From Paludibacteraceae bacterium (GTDB taxonomy: Bacteria > Bacteroidota > Bacteroidia > Bacteroidales > Paludibacteraceae): a stretch of 64,000 nt of DNA. Of this stretch, positions 44,847-52,600 are shown one piece after another. The DNA lies in NCBI GenBank assembly GCA_017467185.1, contig JAFTSS010000028.1, positions 90,402 to 154,401 on the forward strand, in the 5' to 3' direction. A program made the translations under genes and the position numbers. Position 1 is the first letter of the stretch. The number at the start of each line of letters is the position of its first letter. The notes beneath the pieces are model-generated. The model was not told the DNA's origin. It saw only the letters and a program-made list of their open reading frames with translations, and ran no database searches.

Positions 44847-45857
44847 ATGGCTAAACACGAAGTAAAATTTGAATCACAATCACGCCGTATCGATAATATC
44901 CTCAAAGTATTGAACGGCTACGGTATCGCATCAATTGAAGAAGCAGAAGCTATTTGCGATGCAAAAGGTATCGATCCATATAAAATGTGTGAAGAAACAC
45001 AACCAATCTGTTTTGAAAATGCAAAATGGGCTTACGTAGTAGGTGCTGCTATTGCTATCAAAAAAGGTTGTACTACAGCTGCTGATGCTGCTGAAGCAAT
45101 TGGCGAAGGTTTGCAAGCATTCTGTATTGCAGGCTCTGTGGCTGACGATCGTAAAGTAGGTATCGGTCATGGTAACCTTGCTGCTCGTCTTCTCCGCGAA
45201 GAAACAAAATGTTTCGCTTTCTTGGCTGGTCACGAGTCTTTCGCTGCTGCTGAAGGTGCTATCAAAATCGCTGAAATGGCTAACAAAGTTCGTAAAGAAC
45301 CTCTCCGCGTTATCCTCAACGGTCTTGGTAAAGATGCTGCTAAAATCATCTCTCGTATCAACGGTTTCACATACGTTCAAACTGAATTTGATTATTATTC
45401 AGGCGAACTTAAAATCGTTAACGAAAAACCTTATTCAGAAGGTCTTCGTGCTAAAGTACGTTGCTATGGTGCTGACGATGTTCGCGAAGGTGTAGCAGTT
45501 ATGCGTTCTGAAGGAGTTGACGTTTCAATCACAGGTAACTCAACTAACCCAACTCGTTTCCAGCACCCAGTTGCTGGTACATACAAAAAAGAGTGTATGG
45601 AACAAGGTAAAAACTACTTCTCAGTAGCTTCAGGTGGTGGTACAGGTCGTACACTTCACCCAGACAACATGGCTGCAGGTCCTGCTTCTTACGGTATGAC
45701 CGACACTATGGGTCGTATGCACGGTGATGCTCAATTTGCTGGTTCTTCATCAGTTCCTGCTCACGTTGAGATGATGGGCTTCCTCGGTATGGGTAACAAC
45801 CCAATGGTAGGTGCTACAGTTGCTGTGGCAGTTGCTATCGAAGAGGCTTGTAAATAA
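44847..45857 (+). CDS. GGGtGRT family protein
   Basis: A 336-residue cytoplasmic protein of the family named for its GGGtGRT motif, here ASGGGTGRTLHPDNM near residue 262. Other conserved-looking blocks are GIGHGNLAARLLREETKCFAFLAGHESFAAAEGAIKI and the C-terminal GDAQFAGSSSVPAHVEMMG with GMGNNPMVGATVAVAV. The function is not known to me; the neighbouring NifU-like gene suggests a metal- or iron-sulfur-linked role, which is inference. The ATG at 44847 is chosen because the 32 codons upstream in frame read through the repeat tract. Codon use is strongly C-ending (AAC, ATC, CTC), like pckA, pointing to high expression. Confidence 0.9.
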   Translation: MAKHEVKFESQSRRIDNILKVLNGYGIASIEEAEAICDAKGIDPYKMCEETQPICFENAKWAYVVGAAIAIKKGCTTAADAAEAIGEGLQAFCIAGSVADDRKVGIGHGNLAARLLREETKCFAFLAGHESFAAAEGAIKIAEMANKVRKEPLRVILNGLGKDAAKIISRINGFTYVQTEFDYYSGELKIVNEKPYSEGLRAKVRCYGADDVREGVAVMRSEGVDVSITGNSTNPTRFQHPVAGTYKKECMEQGKNYFSVASGGGTGRTLHPDNMAAGPASYGMTDTMGRMHGDAQFAGSSSVPAHVEMMGFLGMGNNPMVGATVAVAVAIEEACK

Positions 45858-45881
45858 GAGATTTCTACTCTGTTGAGCATA

Positions 45882-45914
45882 GACAAGATCTTGAGCGCAG
45901 CGAAAAATCTTGTC
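45882..45914 (+). repeat. Palindromic repeat (GACAAGAT ... ATCTTGTC)
   Basis: An 8-bp perfect inverted repeat with a 17-base centre (CTTGAGCGCAGCGAAAA). Part of the centre, TCTTGAGC then GCGAAAAAT, recurs inside the MITE-like element near 46334-46353, so both may come from one repeat family. Confidence 0.7.
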
Positions 45915-45925
45915 GATAAAAATAT

Positions 45926-45964
45926 AAAAACTCCTATGGTCTGTGTGATTATAGGAGTTTTTTG
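45926..45964 (+). terminator. Rho-independent terminator after the GGGtGRT gene
   Basis: AAAAACTCCTAT, loop GGTCTGTGTGATT, ATAGGAGTTTTTT. The 12-bp stem is perfect with A and T flanks. Confidence 0.88.
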
Positions 45965-46013
45965 TTGTGTTTCTATAAACGTTCGTCAAGATTTTGCGGT
46001 TTTTGTTGTGTAT

Positions 46014-46293
46014 TACAAGAAATGAAAGCTTTGTTGAATGTGTCTGTATATTATTGGTCGCCAGAAGCAAGTATAGCAGAGGTTGATTTTGTAGTGCAAT
46101 GTAAATCGCAAGTGATTCCAATAGAGGTTAAGGCAGAAGTAATTTAAGGGCAAAATCTTTAGGGTTATTTGTAAATAAATATTCTACAAAAATAGCAGTT
46201 CGTACATCACTTCAGGCGTATGAAGAAGTAAATAAGATTGTAGATGTGCCGTTATATGGTTTTGCTTGGTATTTTGCAAGTTTATTATATTAA
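46014..46293 (+). pseudogene. C-terminal remnant of a DUF4143-type AAA ATPase, frameshifted
   Basis: From 46014 the frame reads LQEMKALLNVSVYYWSPEAS and AEVDFVVQCKSQVIPIEVKAEV. This is the PD-(D/E)xK-like end of the DUF4143 family of Bacteroidota ATPases (typical YYW, AEVDFV, IPIEVK). A stop then intervenes, but shifting frame at about 46142 continues as LRAKSLGLFVNKYSTKIAVR and on to VPLYGFAWYFASLLY, ending at TAA 46291. Loss of one A (GTAATTTAAGG instead of GTAAATTTAAGG) explains the break. The N-terminal ATPase part is absent. The final TAA is also the first three bases of the MITE-like element. Confidence 0.85.
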
Positions 46294-46535
46294 CGTGAGT
46301 TCGATATAATTTTATAGCACACGGAACCAACGGTCTTGAGCCTTGGCGAAAAATGCACGGATAACACGATTTTTTTATCACATACCCCTCCGTTATACAG
46401 ACATATTGAGCGGACGCACGAGCCGTGCGTCCCTACATTGAGAAGGATTTTTGCTGAATTCGCTCTTTTGCTACGCAAAAATAGTTCTACAGATGACACA
46501 GATGCTATGCGGATTCTTATATCGAACTGACGTTA
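46291..46535 (+). mobile_element. MITE-like element, 245 bp, with 19-bp terminal inverted repeats
   Basis: The left end TAACGTGAGTTCGATATAA (46291-46309) and the right end TTATATCGAACTGACGTTA (46517-46535) are inverted repeats with a single mismatch. Flanks carry TAT on each side, a possible 3-bp target duplication. The inside has no convincing gene. It contains a perfect 9-bp palindrome, GGACGCACG-AGC-CGTGCGTCC (46412-46432), followed by CTAC. This fits a non-autonomous element, moved by a transposase encoded elsewhere; the transposase family cannot be named from the sequence. Confidence 0.72.
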
Positions 46536-46539
46536 TATT

Positions 46540-46571
46540 AAAAAGGACGCTTATTATGGGCGTCCTTTTTT
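46540..46571 (+). terminator. Bidirectional-looking terminator right of the MITE-like element
   Basis: AAAAAGGACGC, loop TTATTATG, GGCGTCCTTTTTT. The stem is perfect with A and T runs. Confidence 0.85.
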
Positions 46572-46606
46572 ATGCTGAAAAACATAAAAAAAAAGTTAAT
46601 ATAAAT

Positions 46607-46637
46607 TTTGTTTTGTTATTTCTTTTTCGTACATTTG
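46607..46637 (+). promoter_or_regulatory. Bacteroidota-type promoter (TTTG-N19-TACATTTG) for giant gene 3
   Basis: TTTG at 46607-46610, 19 bases, TACATTTG at 46630-46637. The ATG follows about 50 bases downstream. Confidence 0.8.
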
Positions 46638-46686
46638 CGACCTAAATGTGATTTTATTTTATATGTTTAACTAAATCTATTAATCT

Positions 46687-49600
46687 ATGAAAAGAGATTT
46701 ACAAAAAATGATTGCTCTTGTTGCAATTTTATTATTGCCTTTTGCTCTTTTCTCACAGGAATACGGTCGTGTTCTAACAGAGAGTTTTGAGGATGGAATA
46801 CCTCAAGAGTGGCTTCAAGAAAAAATGTCAGGTGATGTTAATTGGATTGTTGAAAACGGAGGGGTAAGACCTAATGGCGCTTTTGAAGGAGATAAAAGAT
46901 TGGTTTTCCGTAATACAAGTGGAAAAACAACAAAAGCGAAAACACGTTTGGTTTTACCTCAAGTGGATATTTCCTCTTTGTATCAACCAATTCTTATTTT
47001 TGCTCATGCGCAAGATAAATGGACTGATGATTTCGATACATTAAAAATATTGTATCGTACATCTGCTGATGCGAATTGGACTGAATTAAAAGTTTATGAT
47101 AAATATATCGCAAAATGGACTGTTGATACAGTTCGTTTGATTGCAGCTAATAAAACTTATCAAATAGCATTTGAAGCAACAGACAATCTTGGTCGTGGTA
47201 TTGTTTTAGATGATATAGAAGTGCGTTCAACCCCAAACTGTCTTGAACCATATAGTTTCATGATATCTAATCTTTCAAATGATTCAGCAACTTTAGGTTG
47301 GTTAGGTGCATTTGATGCAGAGTCTTTTTCGCTTAAAGTTTCAACTACAAAAATTACAAATGAGCAACTTGCAGATGATACTTTTAAGGCAGATGTATTG
47401 GATATAGAGGTAAAAGATACTTGGGAATACACTATAAAAGGTTTATCGCCTGGTGTTAAGTATTATTATTACATGAGATCAAATTGTGAAAACGAAAATT
47501 CTAATTGGGTTTGTGATTCAATACAAACTTCTAATTTTTTACAATTGCCTTATTTCTATGGTTTTGATCATCAGTCAACGCCTGGTTTTGTTACTCGTCC
47601 AAGCAATTGGTATTTTGGTGCTACTTCGGATATTCTACCTTATGTAAATTCAAATTATACAGGTTCTCTTCAATATCAAATGTCAGTGGATTCGTCTTTT
47701 GTTTTGTGTTTTTGTGGAAATAATAATTCTAATGGAAATGAACCAATTTCTGGAGGACAGTACGCATACGCTGCATTACCTGCTGTAAATATTGAGAGTG
47801 TTTCGGATTTGGAAGTTTCGTTTTACACTATACGTTGGTCTAAATGTACTTCATGTCCTGATCTTTTCAGTATAATTGTTGGTGTTATGACTGACCCTGA
47901 AAATAAAGCATCTTTTGTCCCTGTCGATACAGTTGCTGTTACTGATTTGCGCTTGCTTCAACATCATGTAGTTTCTTTAGAAAATTACAAAGGCGAGGGT
48001 AAATTTATTGCATTCATGTCGGATTTTTTAGAGGACAATTTATTTAGAATGGATAATCTTAAGGTAGATTATCGTTCTAAAGTTAGCGTTGTTGATTTTG
48101 ATATTGAAATTCCATCTGCAACATCTATTAAATTAGATTTTCATCAAAAATATGATAAATATGAGGTGATGATAACTGCATCAAGAATTGATGCAAATAG
48201 AGAATTTGTTGCTTCTCCTATTGTTTTAAAGGAAGTTGTAAATTTGGAAGAAATTACTAATTTGCCAGCTGCTTCTGATATTTTTGTTTATGCTCGTGCT
48301 ATAAAAGGAGCAGATAAAGGAAATTGGAGTTTATTTAAACATGTGCGTATGCCTGCTAAAATAAGCAACTATCCATATCTTGTTGATTTTGAAATTGATG
48401 AAAGTGATCCTGCTACTTGCTATAAACCTTGGTATGGTTCTTTTGCTTATGGAACTTCAACTTATTTGCCTAATGATGTAACTCATAAGTCTGAAGGTTA
48501 TGATGAAGTGCCAGAATCTTATGACATTTATTTTAAATCAAGTAGTACAGCAAATCTAAAATCTCGTACACCATACGAGTTGACTATGACTGGGTATATT
48601 CAATACGAAGGTTCATATTGCGCAGCAATTTTCCCAGAGTTAAAAGATGTAAAAAATACACGTGTAGGATTTTGGGCATGTAAACACTCATCGTCACCAA
48701 CATCGATGTCGGCTTTTGCTATTGGTATGATGTCAGATGCAAATGATATTTCTACATTTGAGCCAATAGATACTATTTATCCAGAATTTAAACATTCATA
48801 TTATATTTATGATCTTGATACATATAAAGGTAGTGGTAAATTCTTTGCTATATTTGTTGATGATATGGGTTATCCTGAGGATTTGGATGGTTCAAATAAT
48901 TATGTTTATGTTTATGTCGATGATGTTCAATTCTCAGAAATTCCAATGTGTAGAAATCCGTACAATGTTGAAGTAAAATTGGATAATGTAGAACCTTCAA
49001 AAGTTAGATTGTCTTGGGATGCAAATGGAGCTACAGCATGGACGGTAAGAGTTTCAGATGTTGAATATGATAGAGATTCTTTAAATAATCCAGGTAATCA
49101 GTTTGTTTATAACGAAAAGGTAACATCTGCATCTGCTGAAATCAAAGATCTTGAATATCCAGGTAAACAATATTATTATTGGATTAAAGCAGAATGTGAA
49201 ACTTCGGTATCAGAATGGAGTGTATCTAATAGTTTTAAAACAGATTGTTCTAATCCTCATGTTTTGCCATATATTGAGGATTTTGATAAAGCTTGGTATT
49301 CTACATCTACGTCAACTCCAGGATTTACAGTTCCATGTATGATGACGGAACAAGTAACTTATTCTTATTCTTCATCAACAACATATTATCCTTATCTATC
49401 TACATATCAAAAAGCAAGTGGTGATAAATCTATGCTTTTTACAAAGAGCTCGTCTTGGTATCCAAAAGGTAAGAATTTGTATGTTGCTATGCCTTTGATG
49501 GCTGAAGATGTGAATAAACTTCAGATATCATTTAAAATGTATTCTAGTGATAAGGAGCAAATTATTTCTGTTGGTGTTATGACAGATCCTTTCGATTCTA

Positions 49601-52600
49601 CTACGTTTGAGCATGTAGCTTATGTTGAACCGACTGGAACGATGGATTGGCTTGATTATATTATTCCGTTAGATTCTTATAAAGGTGAGGGCAAATATAT
49701 TGCTTTGATGACTTCAGATAAATGGAAAATGTCATCTTCAAGTGCTTATATTGATGATATTGTGATTGATAAAATCAATCCTTGTAAGCGTCCTGAGAAT
49801 GTTAGCATTTTGGAAATATCAACTGATTCGTTAAAACTCAAATGGACATCAGATGCAAATAAAGCAAAAGTGCTTGTTTCTACTGAACGTTTGTCATTGC
49901 CACATTTGAATAATCCTGCAGTTTGTGATACTATTGCTTATGTAAATGTAGCAAATGAAAATCCATTTGTAATCGAAGGACTCCAACCAAATACAGCTTA
50001 CTATGTTTATGTTCAAGCTATTTGTTCGGATAACGAAACAAGTGCATGGACAAGTCCGTTGGCGTTCCGTACAAATTGTTCGGTATTGAACACTTATGAA
50101 CTTGGTGTTGAAAGATTTGATTCTTATGGAACTGGTAATGGTAAATATCCACCTTGTTATATTGTAGGAAATAAAGTTGAAGGTGCAACTGTGGCTACTA
50201 TACCTCAATGTTCAAGTTCTTGGAAACATTCAGGAGGAGCTTCTCTTCTATTTAATACTACAACAAAGTATAATGCTGCTTATGCTATTACCCCAGAAAT
50301 TGATATTACTGATATTTCTATGTTGCGTTTGAAATTATGGGGTTCGGCAGATAAAAATATCGGTTCAACTTATGCAAAAAGTCTTGTGGTTGGAATTATT
50401 ACAGATCCTTTGGATTTGTCAACTTTCTATCCTATAGATACTTTGGAATTCTCTTCTGAATCAATTCCGTATGAAGTATTGTTTGATGAGTATAAGAGTG
50501 ATGCACAGGGGAAACAAGGTAACCGTGTAATGTTCTTATCTGAATTTGCGTTGGCAAATAAAGTATATATCGATGATGTTGTCTTTGATACAATACCTAC
50601 TTGTAGAGCTACTTTTGAGGTGGTTAGTACTACTGAAAATTCAGCAACTATTGCCTTTACTTCAGATAAAACATCTTATCAATTAAAATATGCTACAGAA
50701 TTAGTTGAAGAAGATGTTTTGAATGGCGATGCATTATCAATAATTGAGATCACTAAAGATACTTTTGTTCTTAATGGTCTTGATTATAATACAACTTATT
50801 ATTTATATGCACGTCCAAATTGTGGCGGTTCTTATGGCGAATGGACTAATGCTGTCGTAGTTACTACCGAGTGTCCAACTATGTTGTCTTTACCATTTGT
50901 AGATGACTTTGAGAAAAATCCTGTTACAGGTAGTAAGATAAATCCAGCATGTTGGAATACGTTCTACAAAGCCACTGATAATACTTATCCTCAGGTGCAT
51001 GCAACTGCAAATGAAGGTATTCGTGGTGTTTACGTGTATGCAGCTAAGGGGTATCCTTCTTATTTAGTATCACAAAAAGTAGATGTGGATAATTTAAACA
51101 AATGTCAAGTTAGTTTCTATGCTAAACCTAATGTAGCATCTAAAGATAGGGCTGTTATTATTGGTGTGGTAAGTGATATTGAAAAGATAGCAACAACATT
51201 TACTCCAATTGATACTATTATTTTAAATGAAGCAGTAGTAAAATATTCTAAACATATAGTTTCTCTTGATAAGTATGTTGGTGATGGTAAATACATTGCA
51301 TTTGCGTCTGATTATGTGTTGAATGCAAATGCTGCAGGTGGATTCTATTTTGATGATGTTCGTATAGAATTGATACCTTCTTGTGCGAAACCAGATTTCT
51401 TTGAACCAAAAAATATAACAGATAAATCAATGAAATTTGCATTTGCTCATGAAGGAGCATTAAAATATGAGGTTAAATATGGAGCAAAAGGATTTGCTGT
51501 AGAAACAGCAGGTACATCTAAAGAATTTACAACAAAAGAATTTACCTTAGAAGGACTTACTGCTGAAACGGTTTATGATATTTATGTTAGGGCTTATTGC
51601 TCTGAAACAGAAATGTCTCCATGGCAATTTGTTGGTACGTATAAGACCATTGTGGCTCCTGTAGTTAATTATCCTTATGAGTTTGATTTCTCTGATGCAA
51701 CAGAAACTGCTTTGTGGCGATTTGCTCAAGACGATCAACCAAACCAATGGTTTATAGGTACAGATGATGATAATGTTGTAAATAATGGAGAGAATAATGG
51801 AGGTAAAGCTCTTTATATCTCAATGGATGGTGGAGCTACTGCTAATTATAGAGAAAAAGCAGATGAGGATGGTGTCGCAGCAACATCTCATTCGTTTGTT
51901 TATCGTCCTATATCTCTCGAAGCTGGTATTTATACAATTTCTTATGATTGGACATGTCGTGGTGAGGCTAATTCGGATTATATTCGTGTAGGTTTGTTGC
52001 CGATTACTTCTAAATTTGAATCAGGAGTTAATACGATTAAATCGATTGATGGTTCGTCAGTTAGTTTTACTCATACCGTGGCAACTCAGCCTACTGGATG
52101 GATTGAATTATCAGAAGAGGTTTATTATAGTTCTACAACTAATTATTATAAACTTAATCTTGTTGATACAACGGTAGCTTTAGTAGATCAATGGAAAAAT
52201 ATGGAACAAGTTATAGAGGTATCTAAAGAAATGGCAGGTGTTTATAATTTGTTTATATATTGGAAAAATGATGCTAGTAATACATCGGCAAATGGATATT
52301 ATTCAGAACGTGGTGCAGTAATTGATAATATTTCAATTATTAAAGAAAAATGTAATAAGCCAATAAATGTTGAATTTATTACTTGTGATCATAAATCTGT
52401 TGATTTGAAATGGGATAATATTGCAGAAATACCAGGTGCATACGAGGTATTGTTTGCATACGAAGAGGTAGATCCGGATACTGCTAAAGCAGAGCAAATA
52501 GCTTTAGTTAAGACTTTCACTATCAATAATGTTCATGTGGATGGTTTAACAGGAGGTACTAAGTATTATACTTATATACGATCAGTATGTTCAGAAGCAG

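Noticed and set aside
46336..46645. 64-codon open frames across the MITE-like element
   Set aside because: They run through terminal repeats and the terminator and have no resemblance to transposases.
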